A program made the translations under genes and the position numbers. From positions 1 to 64,000 of the forward strand of contig CAJNOI010000188.1 in the NCBI GenBank assembly GCA_905250115.1: 64,000 bases of DNA, given 5' to 3'. This document shows positions 12,073 through 24,720 of the stretch, one piece after another. Below the pieces are notes generated by a model. It searched no databases and was not told the origin of the DNA. It saw nothing but the letters and a program-made list of their open reading frames with translations. Within the stretch, counting starts at the first letter, position 1. Each line of letters starts with the position of its first letter. This DNA is from Adineta steineri (Eukaryota; Rotifera; Eurotatoria; Adinetida; Adinetidae).

Positions 12073-13065
12073 TTTGTTCAATTGGTGGTATAAGTTAAAA
12101 CAGAAATATCTAAAACATAGTTTATATTTCTTATATAACTAGTGAGGAAAAAAAATGCTTTGTCATTCTTTCATAATATTAAAAAATACACGTATAGTTT
12201 ATATGAAAGGTAATGCGATGATGACATCTATTTATTGAGTAGAAGATCGATTAAAGAAATGTTCTTTATCGTTTATGTCATTCTTTTCTTTCGATTTTAT
12301 AAAGAAAAATTTTTTTTTTATCTATAGAATGGGAGAATCGTATGAAGACAAATATAATTTATGTTTTATTCAAACTATAGTCACTTTTGTTTGGTGGATT
12401 TTTTTGACAACTAACCTTTACACATTCAATGATATTATGCTTGATAGTGCATGAATGGAAAAGATATGATTTAAATAAGAAAAAAAAAACGAAATGGGTT
12501 ACGAGATTAAATTTTCGTCATAAATTCTATGAATTAATGAATAGAAAAAAAAACACATGTAAAGAATGAAAATAATAATCATTTGAAAAATATCATTATC
12601 GAATAAGAAAAAAATATAAAGATACTTTTGCTTTTTTTTTGCATTGTCATACTTGAAATTATGTAAAGAACAGATAAGAATAATATGTTACTTGCTTTTT
12701 TTTTATGATTCATTTATGTTGAAACCTCGATTTTATCAAGATTAATATTTGAATCAATCAATTAGAATAATTAAATATCGAATAGAAACTATTTCATATT
12801 TTATTTTATGAATAAAATCTGTTATTATTATCAACAAATATGTAATTATAGAAATCTAATTGTAATTATTAATAGATGACAATTTTTGTATTAGTAAATA
12901 TATTTTATAGTTTATTAAAATATAAAGAATTATCGAAAAATGTCGATTTCTTATTCTGATAAAAAGTAAAGTAAAAAATATTTAAATTTATGTTATGGGT
13001 GAAACATGTCGATAATCATAGTAATATTAAATAGAAAAATGTAATAGAATGATTATTTGTAAAAT
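12073..13065. other. AT-rich intergenic spacer
   Basis: This lies upstream of peroxiredoxin 6 and downstream of the coiled-coil gene. I see only poly(A/T) runs and no supported feature. Confidence 0.5.
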
Positions 13066-14208
13066 TTATCGTCGTTGATTTCCACCAGGTCGTCTATGTG
13101 GACTCATTTCTTCATCATCATTTATCCATGACTAAGAAATTATTGAATTTTTATTTATTAAAATAAATTGAAAACTTACATTTAAATCTTTATTTGTTGT
13201 TTGTAAATTATTAACTCGTTTTTCCATAGTTGACATCCATTCAGTATACATTTGTTCCCAAGTAGCAATCTGAATTTTAAATATATGAAATTCTTATTTA
13301 ACATCAATAGAAAGATTTCTTTCTTTATCAGTTATTAATAACAGTATCGCAAAAAATATCAACGAAGTCAAAAATAAATTGTATTTTTAAAAATAATTTA
13401 ATAGATGCTACTAGTGAATGAAGAAGAAGAAATTTTTACTTGTTTTTTTGCTTCTTCTTCTTGACGACATAATTCAGCCATTTTATCTGCATAGATTTTT
13501 TTCATTTTTTCACATTCATTCTAAATTTATTTGAAATAAAAAAAAAATTTGTTTTGTCTATAAATATAATCAGACTTGATATTCTTGATTTTCTCTTTGT
13601 AATTTTTCACATTTATGTTTAACTTCAACTAATTGTGATTGAACCAATGATAAATTATGCTCAAGTAACTAAATTGAACGAGAAAAAAATAAGAGGTATT
13701 TTTGAAAATGAAATATTGAAAATAAACTTCTTTAGCATTTCGTTCAGTTTGAGTTTGTTTTTCTTGATCAAGAATTTGATCCATTATTTGTGAATTTCTT
13801 TCTTTTTGATTGTCTAACAATTCTTGAGCAGTTGGACATTTTGGGCATGGAGCAGAATTGACTGTTGTTTTTGCTGCTGCTGTTGATGATGATGTTTTTT
13901 TATTGGAATCCTTTTGATCAATTTGTTTTTTTAATTCTTTATTCGATTGTTTTTCAGCTTCAACCATACTTTCAAGTTCATCACATTTATCACATTTGAT
14001 TTTCTCAGTACGACTTGTTCTATTGGAAATGATCTTAGATATATATATATATATATGTAATTCCTAAGTGAATAACAAACCCTGGAGCAGTTGCATTAAC
14101 ATATTCTTTTTCAGTTTTAACAACTGTTGTAGCAGCTTTAGCACGACGTAATTCATCAAATTTTATTTTATAATCATTCACTTGACGTTCAAGCTTATTA
14201 ATTACAAA
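13066..14208 (-). CDS. Coiled-coil protein, 5' part lost in assembly gap
   Basis: Six exons are visible (14208-14081, 14019-13728, 13668-13576, 13520-13440, 13269-13180, 13131-13066), all joining in frame and ending GGNQRR-stop. The product is almost wholly charged, helical sequence with heptad character (KLERQVNDYKIKFDELRR, LEHNLSLVQSQLVEVKHKCE, KRVNNLQTTNKDLN), broken by two CxxC pairs (IKCDKCDE and APCPKCP) and a Ser/Ala linker. It is probably a structural or scaffold protein; I recognise no named family. The first visible exon runs into the 100-N gap, so the N-terminus is missing. Confidence 0.75.
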
Positions 14209-14308
14209 NNNNNNNNNNNNNNNNNNNNNNNNNNNNNNNNNNNNNNNNNNNNNNNNNNNNNNNNNNNNNNNNNNNNNNNNNNNNNNNNNNNNNNNNNNNN
14301 NNNNNNNN
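14209..14308. other. Assembly gap of 100 N
   Basis: Exactly 100 N, the usual placeholder for a gap of unknown size. It separates the 5' part of the coiled-coil gene from the 5' part of a retrotransposon ORF, so both features are truncated by it and their distance is unknown. Confidence 0.98.
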
Positions 14309-15701
14309 CATCGACTTCCTACAGGCATTCGACATGCTCTGGAACCAAGGGATCATATATAAATTATACAAATTACATTGTCCTGATGAATATTTATTTT
14401 GGCTAATAAACTATTTTACTAATAGGTCATTAATTATCGATTATGATGGATGTCATTCGGCAAAAATTAACATTAAGCGTGGCGCACCACAAGGCAGCGT
14501 GTTGGGACCAATTATGTACATTATAGCTCATTATGATCTCCCGCAAATCTTCGAAAGACCAGAAAACGTACATGTGTACGTTGACGACCTAGCTATTGCG
14601 TATGTTCCATCGTTGTATCTAAGTCGTCGAAAGCAAATTGAAGATATTGAGCGGATAATGAATCGTGATTTAGTTAAATTACTACAGTATTCAATTAAAT
14701 GGCATCAGCCAGTTAACGTCAATAAAACTGAATATGTCACATATCATCGAGCAGTACAAAGCCCGAAATTAACAATATTATATAATGGAATACCAATAAT
14801 TAAGCAATCAAGTTATAAATACCTGGGTGTTCGACTCGATGCTAAACTATCTTTTCATCGGCTACTCGATGATCAATTTATCAAGCTTCGACGTTCTTAT
14901 GGAATAATGAAATACATTCATCAACAATTTCCATCATTTTTCTCACTGAAAAATAAATTTTTTGGCACATATACCTGGCCTCATCTCTATATATTATCAA
15001 CTCTGTATTGCTTGATGTCAAACACTGTAAAAGATCGAGTCAATGGATTCTATAGACGTTGTCTTAGACTCATCTTTTGTCTTTACCAATGCTCGACCGT
15101 TGATCTTCATGAAACGTTTGGTCTCCCCACACTAACATCAAGATTTAAGAAATGCTTGATAAAGAGAGTTCGAAATATCCAACTCCATGAACCTGAACTG
15201 ATTTCTTGCTATATTTCAAGAAAAACAGTTGTGAACATAATGGCAATCCATTACTTGGAGAAAGAATGTATTCCTTGGCTACAGCAAGGAAGACCCAACA
15301 ATAAAATTGTATCAATGTACAATAATGAAGAAAATATGAACACATTCTTCGATAAACTACTAAAGTTTATTTTCGATTAATCATGATCAATTAATCAATT
15401 AATCAATTAATCAATTAATCAATTAATCAATTAATTAATTCAAATGGCGTGCGTTCTTTCCTCTGGCTCTACGTCAATTATCAATTCGCTATGGCTCTTA
15501 TAAACCATATTGCTAAATCATTGTCCATCAACCTCTGATATTGTATTTTTCTTTTTCATCTCGTGACCCACTTCTAGACTAATTTCCCTCTTTTACGTAT
15601 TCAGTTCAATGACAACTATTGTAACTTTTGGAGTGGTCAGGACTCAGTGAGTCAATCCACTTTATATAAGCAGCTCAAATAAAAAAAAAAAAAAAAAAAA
15701 A
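14309..15701 (+). mobile_element. Non-LTR retrotransposon, 3' part with reverse transcriptase and poly(A) tail
   Basis: The open frame runs from the gap (14310) to a TAA at 15378-15380. It carries reverse-transcriptase motifs in order: IDFLQAFDMLW (motif A, the catalytic Asp), GAPQGSVLGPIMY (motif B), YVDDL (motif C, usually YADD) and YLGVRLDAKLSF (thumb region), typical of Jockey/CR1/I-like elements. No endonuclease is visible because the 5' part is in the gap. A TCAATTAA-type microsatellite follows the stop, then about 240 bases of 3' UTR, an AATAAA signal at about 15678 and a poly(A) run of about 21 bases to 15701. Directly after the tail begins exon sequence of the large helical-protein gene, in opposite orientation. 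The family name is not assigned. Confidence 0.88.
15387..15440. repeat. TCAATTAA-type microsatellite in the retrotransposon 3' UTR
   Basis: About six tandem copies of an eight-base TCAATTAA unit follow the reverse transcriptase stop codon. Confidence 0.9.
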
Positions 15702-18700
15702 TGTGGATGTTTATTCCATATTGGTTTAATAATTAATTTTATTAAATTTGCATTTGACACATATTCAACTAATAAACGAAGAAGTGCTTTATTTGCTGTT
15801 GTACCTTAAATATAAAATATGAAGAAATAAATAAATAAGAAATTTAACGTTTTCTTTACCAAGTTTTTGAAATTGTTCATTTTGTATAAAATCCAGATAT
15901 TTTTCTAGAAATATTTCATCCGGTATCTTTCGTGAAATACTTAACATAGCATCACTAATATATTTTGCATTTGATGCGTTTAGTTTCGTTGTTAAAAACT
16001 CCAAATGTTTAATTAATGATTGTGGCGTTAAATCAAATGTAGATGGTAAACATATAAGGATATCATCAAGTGGTTCAGTAGGAGCACCACGATTGCGAAC
16101 CGTTTTCTTTGTGGAATTACCAACTGGTAATGGTGAATCCTGTTTTGTATAGATCCATTCGAGAGTTATATTGTATGTATGTGTTAAACGACGAAGAATA
16201 CGAAATGTTGCTAATTTCACATGATTGCTAATTTCTTTATCCTAAAGAAAAAACAAAATTTCAAAATTTTTCAATATTTTTGTAGAAAATGTTTTACTTG
16301 AATATGATCATTTAAAATAATTTTTGCAATATGTTCTTGTTGTTTTCCAGTTAATAAATGAGATAAAGTCCATAAAGTATCAAAATGTAAACCAGGTAAT
16401 TTCAATTGTTTTGGTATAGGTTTTACTATTAGTCCTTGTTTCGTTTGTTGTTTTAATATTTTTTCGGCTGTAACACATTTATCATCTTGAATTAATTGAT
16501 CTATGAGTTGTCGATGTTGTTGTGAACGAACAGCAATTTAATTAACATCATAATTAATAAAAAATATTTGATCAAGTTTATTAATTAAATAATTAATACG
16601 TTCAAATCGAGTTGATCGATTTTTAATATAATATGAAATTAATGTTGCATTTATACCAAGTGGAAATACTGATTGAAGTGTTGGTGATGAAGGTAGAGTT
16701 TTTGTAAAAAATCTATTAATGAACATATCAATTTGTGGTAAACGCCATGCTTTATCTAAATATTCTTTTAATGATATATTTAATTCAGTTATCATACATT
16801 TGGAAATTAGTTGTGGATATACATCTGCGACAAGAATATCTGCAATTATATTACGAGTTTTAGGATAGAATTCTGATATTGATGAACCATTAATTGTAAG
16901 ACTATTTGGATATGAATAACATCTAAATTGAAAATAAAAAAAGAAATAGAATAATATTATAACTTTTAAAAACTTTCTCAAATTTTTTTAAAGACTGAAA
17001 TAGTTTGTCATAATCATAGAATTATATGTACAGACTAAGTATTCATTCGTCGTAACCTTGCCAGTTTTCAGAAGAGAAAGAGTAAGGATCTTTTTTGTTG
17101 GAAGATAAGATATATAGTAGAAGATATAATGACTACAAGTCAATAAATATAACGAAATCAATGTTTCTCAATAGATAAAATACAAAATTTTCTTTAATTA
17201 TTTTACTTTTTAATAATTGATGTGGCAAATCCTAGAATTCGTTTTCTTCGTGTTTTATTTCGATAATGTTCAGCTCGTTGAAGTAATAATATTCCATATC
17301 CAATAATTATTTCTAAAGTTCTTACTGATTGTTCTAAATGATTTAATGCAAGGTCAATTATATTTTCAATTGATTCGAAATTGTTTGGTAACATTTCTAA
17401 TTGAAATTTATCATTAGCTAATTTTACTTTTCTTAAAAATTCTTCAATAATTAAAAGGGCTTCATTAGTCAATCTTTTTTCAATCCATTGAAGAACTTTT
17501 TTAACAGATTCACCATTTGTTAAAACAGCACATTGAAAAAATAATGGATAATTGTCATATCGTCGATTAATATCAGAACTTGTTTGTTTAAATAATGATA
17601 AAAATTCATTAAATATTTCTTCTGTCATTGTTTGATAACAAATTAACGAAAAACGTTCTTTTGCTTCAACAATTCCTTTTTTTTCTAATTGAGAAATTAA
17701 ATTAATTGAAAGTGGAGTTGTTAATTCTGGATATAATTCTAATAATTTTAATATAGATTCATCTCCTTCTTTTTTTAATCGTTCGATAAATATATCGTTT
17801 CCAATATGTTTATTAATAACAATATCAATAAACCATTTTCGTTCTTTTTTAATATTATTAAGATTAGATTTTAATTTGTCATTATTTAACATATATACTA
17901 GAGTACGACTTATATCATATGATGACCAATTACATTTATCATATAAAACAGAAAATAATTCAACATTATTTTTGATTGAAAATGAACGAGGAAGTGAAAA
18001 TGATCCAAGTTCATATCCATCATTTGACCAAGGCGACTGATATTTAATTGCACCTAAATAACAAATTAAAATTAAAAACTATGATAAATGAATAAAAACC
18101 TGATTGACTTGAAGCAACAATTGTAATCAGCTCAATCATTTCAGTTGGTGCTTTTTTAAAAAAATATTCTTGTTTTGATCGAATTATAGTTGGTAAAAAT
18201 CTCTCTTGTTTTTCTAATTGATTTAGATATTCAATTATTAAACGAATTAATTCTTTTGGGTATTTTTTAACAATAGCTTCGGATAATGTATAATTATCTC
18301 GAAAACAGCTTAGGAATTTTTCATGATTTGATTTTTTCTCTTTTAAATCATTTCGAATTAAATCAATAATAACTCGAGGTTGATAACGAATTAATGCTGA
18401 TGAACATTCAATTTGTTCAAGACGTTTCAATGACCATCGAGATAAAAGATCAAATATTTGTTCTTTTGTACAAAATGGTAATAAATGTGCATCAATATTA
18501 TATTGTGAATGATGATTTGTTTGAGTTAAATGAGAAGCAAGTGAATAGAAGAATGTTGAAGATTTTTTTAAATATTTATGTCGATGTAAATCTTGTAAAA
18601 TTCGATATTTAAAACTAAATTAGAAAATAATAATAAAATATTTTCATTGAAAAAAATAAGACTTACTATCGAGGCATATTTTTGTCATTGAGATTTTGAA

Positions 18701-18995
18701 TAATAAAATTAAAAATTTGTTTTTCATCTTTTTCAAGTTGAATCCAATTTTGTGCAGCAATTGTTCGTTGTTTTATGGGTAATGAATCAATTTGAATTAT
18801 TTCTAATAAATTCTTTTGATTTTTAGTTGATGTTGATAAAAATACAAACATTTGTAAATCATCATATGATGATAATAAAGATTCTTTTAAATATTTTTCA
18901 ATTTCACTTTTATTTTCTAATGATAAAACATATTTAAGACGATCTTGAAATGTTCCATCTTGTTTTAATAATTCATATTTAGCGATTGAAGACAT
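15702..18995 (-). pseudogene. Large helical-protein gene, copy A: truncated and with an in-frame stop
   Basis: This is the paralogue of the intact gene at 27059-31283. Exons are 18995-18667, 18614-18100, 18053-17207, 16922-16298, 16241-15860 and 15804-15702. The first four exon lengths (329, 515, 847, 625) equal those of the intact copy, and the fifth differs by one codon. Two lesions are visible. In exon 4 the intact DVQQIA reads DVN-stop-IA (TAA at 16540-16538), after which the frame continues with recognisable sequence. Exon 6 breaks at 15702, where the retrotransposon poly(A) begins, so the last part of exon 6 and all of exon 7 are missing. A product shortened to about 690 residues could still be made. 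Function is unknown. Confidence 0.85.
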
Positions 18996-20825
18996 TTTTT
19001 CGTCCAAATAATAAATATCTACAAGTAAAATATGTTCTTTTATATATAAAAGAAAAAACCCAGCAAAGCATGCGCTACGTAATAATTTTCTGTTTATGGT
19101 GAAATTTTTAATGATTTTCTACTTATGGCGAGATTTCATGAAAGAGAATAACATAGATAGTATCAAAGAATCGATTTTGTTTCTACTTTCGTAAATGGTT
19201 ATGATATAAAATACATTTTTTATTTATTAACAATCGTCTGTAAAATTCGATTTTTCAGTACAGACATACTGTCTTTCGAAAGTAATGTTATTAATGGGCG
19301 TTTCTTATATGATGAGAAATAACCTATAATAAATATTTCATCATTAAGGTGAAATTTTGTATTGGCATAATGATTATTCATTACGAAAAAAACATAAAAT
19401 AGACGCATTAATATTTTTAAATAAACAACGTAATTACTGTTACTGTTAGTTATTTATCATCCAAATCGAGTTTTCTTTCATTGATGTTTTTGGATATTGA
19501 TAATAGGTTTCAATGGTAAATCGACAAACAAACAGTATAAGGTGAGAAAAAAGAGGTCGCAGTTATATCATATACTGATACTAAAAAACATAAATCAAGT
19601 TGATATTTGAAGAAAATATGAGAGCATTAAAACAATTCTCATGAAAAAAACCCTTGCAAGAAGAGAAATGCAGTATGATCGTGAAATAAATGTATTGTAA
19701 AGCTGTTCGAAGATAACAAAAAAATCTTATATTCAATCTAATCTTCTTAGGAATTACAAAAATATCAATAAAACAATTTTTTTGTCAGATCATAAATCAA
19801 TAGTCAATGAATCTTAATACAGTTTTGAATATTATTAATCACAATTATATGGGATAAACGATTTAAATGAATTGAAATCTAACAAAAACATGTATAAGAT
19901 GTTCCATCTCAAACTTCAATCGAAACTATGATTCAGGTCATTTTAAAATAGCTAGTACATATAGACATGTACGTTATGCTACTTTATGTTTTCCTTACTT
20001 TATTAACGTTTACATATTTGATTCCATTTAGAGAATTGTATATGAAAGTCTAAACTTGAAATATGTTCACTGCATTTTCATATCTATTTTGACAATCATC
20101 AGACTGTAATATCCACATCATATAGTAGTTATTTGTATGAGATATCGAAGCACGTTTATTGAACAAATTTTCTTTCGAATATATAATAACTATATAACCT
20201 CGATTTTCATATAAAACTGCATATCAAGTCATCAAAGTATTATTGTATAATACGAATAGGCACATTGTCTTTATCTGATATCATGCTTAGTAATTATTTT
20301 TTTCTATATCATTACGATTTACAATCTGTATACATATATATATTTTTTGTTTTCTATGAGTGTATACTTTATGTGTTATAAACATAATTAAATGAGAAAT
20401 AAAAGTTCAGTCATTAGATTTTTGTAGTCTTCATCTATTCTGTAATGCAGACAGTTGATGGTATATAGCATATGCTCAACAGATATTGAATCTGGCAATC
20501 ATTGAGTCATGATTCAAAGAATGTTTCTTTGACATTTTCACATTACAATGGCAGATTTAGGTCAATCAAAGTATGAATCTAGAAAAATGATTACGAATAA
20601 AACGAAAATTGTAGTAGAAATCACATTTAATATACCTCAACTTATCGAAAAATTAATTTCTTGTTTTCAAGTTTTTGATTTTTTTATTTTCTAAGAATAT
20701 ATATCTATTAATTAATAATTATACATAGCCAAAACCTACGAAAAACTTGGTCAAATATATCTTACAACAATTCTCTGTTTGCAATAACATTGACAAAAGG
20801 TAAAGTGAAGAATAAAAAAAGAATA
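18996..20825. other. Upstream region of copy A, partly duplicated
   Basis: The first 70 bases match the region just upstream of copy B (ATAATAAATATCTACAAGTA and following). A second block with AAAGAGGTCGCAGTTATAT at about 19548 matches the one near 31807, showing that the duplication reaches roughly 600 bases upstream. The rest is AT-rich with no supported gene. Confidence 0.55.
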
Positions 20826-20897
20826 CTCCGCGGCGGGGAATCGAACCCCGGTTTCCCGCGTGACAGGCGGGGATACTAACCACTATACTACCGCGGA
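20826..20897 (-). tRNA. tRNA-Asp (GTC), copy 1
   Basis: 72 bases. On the minus strand a TCCGCGG acceptor strand pairs with CCGCGGA, followed by a G discriminator. The anticodon stem-loop CCCGC-CTGTCAC-GCGGG has anticodon GTC, and the T arm is CGGGGTTCGATTCCCCG. The gene is followed by a run of T (Pol III terminator). No intron. Confidence 0.97.
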
Positions 20898-21421
20898 CAT
20901 ACATCATCCTTGAAAACCAACATCTTCAATTGAACTGATAACTTTATTGGAAATGACTTAACATATATCGATAATATTTAAGGATGAGAGTGCTCGTAGA
21001 TGTGGATGCAAGAGTGAGTATTGTCATCATCTCATCCATGCATACCTATACCTGCCCTTCTCAGTCTATGATTTTCTTTTCCAGTTGTATAAATTTTACA
21101 GTGAATCTTCATCTTTTCTAAAACATATTTCTAAGCTTAGAACTTTTCTGATGGAAAACTATCAGCACTAATCAAAAGATATTCTGTGCAACATGTTCTA
21201 CTGCATACTTTCATTTTAAAGGTGAATTCTCAAGTATGTATTTCATTGAAGAAAAATTTATTATTTAAAACGCGCAAAGACTTTGATCTACCAATCATAT
21301 GTTTGACTAAAAATATGCATCAATAGGACTGCTAAAAGTGTGCATAATGTTCATACATCTAATTACACTTTTTTTTAACACCGATGAATAATAGAATGAG
21401 AAAAAAAAGTAAAAAAGAATA

Positions 21422-21493
21422 CTCCGCGGCGGGGAATCGAACCCCGGTTTCCCGCGTGACAGGCGGGGATACTAACCACTATACTACCGCGGA
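21422..21493 (-). tRNA. tRNA-Asp (GTC), copy 2
   Basis: Identical in sequence to copy 1, with the same T-rich 3' flank. Similar 5' flanking blocks (CACCAACATCTTCA, ACTGATACTTTATTGG) show that the unit was duplicated with its surroundings. Confidence 0.97.
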
Positions 21494-22207
21494 CAATGAC
21501 CATTTTTGAACACCAACATCTTCACTTAAACTGATACTTTATTGGCAATAATTGTGAATGATGTCAGTACATAGTGTTAAAAGTTTAGTTCCTTGCTTTT
21601 TCCTAGAGGACTAAATTAAAGTACAGTGTAAATCCTCAAAGGCTCTTCAAGGACGACGCAGTGGGGTGGGTGTGGTGTATGTGTAAAAACTGTATTCTCT
21701 TAGTGCTATGTTCACACCCACACCCACACCCTACATAATGTCATTTGATATAGAAAGATACAAAGAAAATTTGTTAGATAGTTACTAACATTGAATATTA
21801 GCGGTTTATTTAGTTTCGTTCAAGTAAAGGACAATGAGTAAGTTCAAACAGATAATCAATTGCTTGTTTATCCTTATTTATGTAAGATATGGAACGAACT
21901 TTTCACAGACTCTTATTTTTATGCAATATAGAAAAGTACACCAATTCATTCGATTAATAATTCTACTGTAGAAGTAATAATCCTGTTAAATCTTTTTGCT
22001 TAATATGTATTTGATGACACACATGCAGAAACAATGGTATTTATAAGAAGTAGAAAAAAATGAATTACATTCATAGATAGGTTTCATTGAAAGATAACAG
22101 TGAATGATATAACCAACAAACATGTAATAGTAATTAATAGAAATAAGCAGGTGATAATAACATATGCAAAAATATTATTACAAACCATCAAAGAGTTAAA
22201 TTCAGCC
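21494..22207. other. Spacer with a TGTGGG hairpin
   Basis: It holds the tRNA 5' flank repeat and one TGTGGG-type hairpin at 21661-21731. Otherwise it is AT-rich without a recognised feature. Confidence 0.55.
21661..21731. repeat. TGTGGG-type hairpin element
   Basis: The left arm GTGGGGTGGGTGTGG and right arm CACACCCACACCCACACCC enclose a loop of about 30 bases. It belongs to the dispersed family that is common after 40 kb and is the only clear member in the first 40 kb. Confidence 0.75.
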
Positions 22208-23393
22208 AACAATTATCTTGAAGTCTTGTTCTTTATGTTCTACCTTGAAAGGCAATAACTGAAATACTCGTTCGAATTGACTTAGTATAGTTTCATTATC
22301 AAAATATATGTCATATCCAACATTGATACCAGCAGTTGCAGAAGTTTCCATGTAATTAATACCATTATTGGTTAATAAATTCTAATTCGGATAGAGAAAA
22401 AAAGCGTCCAGGTTAATGACAGATGAGAAAATCTGAGATCATGTGACTTCGGCTTCATCACTTACCGAAAAATGAAGCATCCTCATTTCTAATCCATTGT
22501 TTGTGGGATACATTACCGCTTCTAAATGTTGATTCATCGTGAAAGATCAGAATACATGGTTTCTGAGTTAGTATTTGCTAAGTAGCCATGGCACTGTCGT
22601 TGATTGAATACTAGTTATCTTTTCGTTCAAAGAAATACGAAATAAGTTTTTATCTATGAACACTAACATCGGTCTTTCGTGTCCTTCAGAATAGGGTCAT
22701 TGATTGCTTTTGTAAATTCTGTACCGCATCTTCTTAATTCGAGGCTTCAGTTCACTTCTGAACGTATCAATACATCATTAACTTCCATTTTTTGCATAAT
22801 TTCATACTATTTTTTCATCGATATACTTTGCTAAACTTGATAGAGTAAAATCAACCGATTTTCGAGTACATACATCAGCAACAAAGTATTTTGCTTCTAC
22901 TTCTAGTTCAGGATAAATGTCGTAGAAAGAATCAGTATTCTTCCTGCCACGACTATCGTTTATGAATTCTTCGAAATCTCCAGATAAAACTATTTTCGCC
23001 CATTTATGAACTGTTTCACATGAATTCGTGGCAGTCTGTTGAAAAATGTTATCAATAATTCGCTCTTATTGTTCTAAACAACGCCGAATCATATATAGCA
23101 ATGCAATAAAGCTTTCTTAATCCACAATCATTTTTTGAAAGGCCAAAAAGATCTACAATCATAAAAAAATTTAGTTTTCCAAGAAAATCATTTTCATTGT
23201 TAAAAATTTCACCTATGTTTTCGAACAGCTTTAGATTCATCTTACCATCAAAAGTACCATATGGAAATTCCTCTTTCTGATGACGAACTCGTTTTTCTAT
23301 TCCAACGGGCTGATATAGCACATTAAGACAGTGTTGTTTGAGAGTTCTTGCCTGTTTTGGTATATCAATAACACCCCAGAGTATAAAATTCAC
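22208..23393 (-). pseudogene. Decayed DDE-superfamily transposase gene
   Basis: Broken by stops and frameshifts, but blocks of one transposase family appear in the right order on the minus strand. HKWAKIVLSGDFEEFI and SLAKYIDEK (about 23010-22830) match the DNA-binding/N-terminal part. GHERPMLVF (about 22684-22660), IFHDESTFRSGNVSHKQWI (about 22546-22490) with the first acidic residue of the DDE core, SRSHMISDFLICH (about 22457-22420) and YFDNETILSQFERVFQLL (about 22311-22257) follow. The region of the next catalytic Asp is lost: the frame ends KIIVG-stop. The open stretch 23393-23052 may be its N-terminus but is not recognisable. No terminal inverted repeats were found. Family resemblance is to DDE endonucleases widespread in fungi and rotifers. 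Confidence 0.75.
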
Positions 23394-24322
23394 GTATGCA
23401 GGAAAATGAAATTAGAATTTTTTTGTTCGCTTAATGCTAGTATCTGTTTGCAGATCACAGACAGATTACTGAGTAACGATCAGTCTCGTATATTGCTTGC
23501 TTTTCTATCGACTCCGGAGACAAACAAATAAATTTTTACTGAAATGTGGTAGTTATCACATGAAACCTGCATTTTTTCAGCAACGCTACGAACTCGAAAC
23601 TTGAGCATACGTCACTTTTCTCTCATTCATTTAATCGCTCGAATGGTTAAAAAAATATTATTTTAGCTCTTACAGAAACAAAGACGATACATTTTCAATA
23701 AAAGGCCCTTGATAAAGTCTAACGTCGATATTGAAAATCCAGCCAAATATCATACGATTGATGAAATTTTATCAAACTCATTTGAATACCACAATTTTAT
23801 GTGCTCGATTTAGACAGGAAACATTTACTGAAAAGAGTCTAAGTGGAGATTGATTAATTGTGGAATTTTTAATAAAAAAGCACTTTTTTGGGTTTTCTAG
23901 AAATCTTTATATTTTGCATTTTTCTGAGCTCGGGTAGCGACTATAAACTTGAAAAACATATATTGCAAACAAGCACGAAAAGTTCTATCAACTGATGTAT
24001 AATTCATTTAGATTTGTTTTTTATTCGAATTTTGCATTATGCGCACCTTACGTAACTCTCGCTAACTCATATCCATACTCAGTACACTAATAAATGATTC
24101 AAATCTACCACGGATATCAATTCCCAACCTCCGATTACCTTTAATAAAGTTTTATGAAAAAAGATCTCTTTTATTTTCACATTATGCTTGAATCAATTAG
24201 TGAAGTGCGGACACACAAGCAAACAATTGATTACTGATAGATTCTTGTTTACTAGAAAGACAATATAGAAGTCTGTTTTTTTCGTGTAATAAATTCATTA
24301 CACAACAAGAAAAAAAAGAATA
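23394..24322. other. Intergenic spacer between the transposase relic and tRNA copy 3
   Basis: No coding or RNA feature is supported. It may contain the end of the transposon, but no clear terminal repeat is visible. Confidence 0.45.
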
Positions 24323-24394
24323 CTCCGCGGCGGGGAATCGAACCCCGGTTTCCCGCGTGACAGGCGGGGATACTAACCACTATACTACCGCGGA
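24323..24394 (-). tRNA. tRNA-Asp (GTC), copy 3
   Basis: Identical to copies 1 and 2 over 72 bases, with anticodon GTC and a downstream T run. Its 5' flank (CATACATCATC...ACCAACATCTTCAA) matches copies 1 and 4. About 50 bases upstream (minus sense) begins the relic of the large gene. Confidence 0.97.
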
Positions 24395-24444
24395 CATACA
24401 TCATCTTTGAAAACCAACATCTTCAACTTAATCTCGAGTTCTTT

Positions 24445-24720
24445 TAGAAATCATCACTTTATCGTATTTCTCGAAGATGATTCTGACACTCTTCTCTATC
24501 AATATCAACTTCTTCAGATGCACTTAATTGTTGAATAAAAATATCGAAGGTCTACTGTTTATTTCATTTGATAGGTATGTTAAAATTATTTTAAAATAAT
24601 TCTGAGATAAATTTTCTCGAAGGATTTGTAATATATTTTGAATATCAATAATGCTGTTAATAGAGGAGACCATGTGTTATCCGTTTGCAGAATAATCGGA
24701 GTAAATGAATTAAAAGACAG
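24445..24720 (-). pseudogene. Relic of the last exon of the large helical-protein gene (copy C)
   Basis: Read on the minus strand it keeps pieces of exon 7 of copy B in order: PIILQTDNTWSP (PIILQFDKTLSP in B), then bases matching the KNYFERILTD segment, then IQQLS-like bases and DREECQNHLREIR-stop-SDD (DREKCQNLLREIRKSDD in B). Frameshifts, stops and an internal deletion of about 35 codons are present. Its position beside tRNA copy 3 copies the arrangement of gene B beside tRNA copy 4. Confidence 0.75.

Noticed and set aside
15702..19007. Calling copy A a functional full-length gene
   Set aside because: An in-frame TAA in exon 4 and loss of exon 7 by the retrotransposon junction argue against it.
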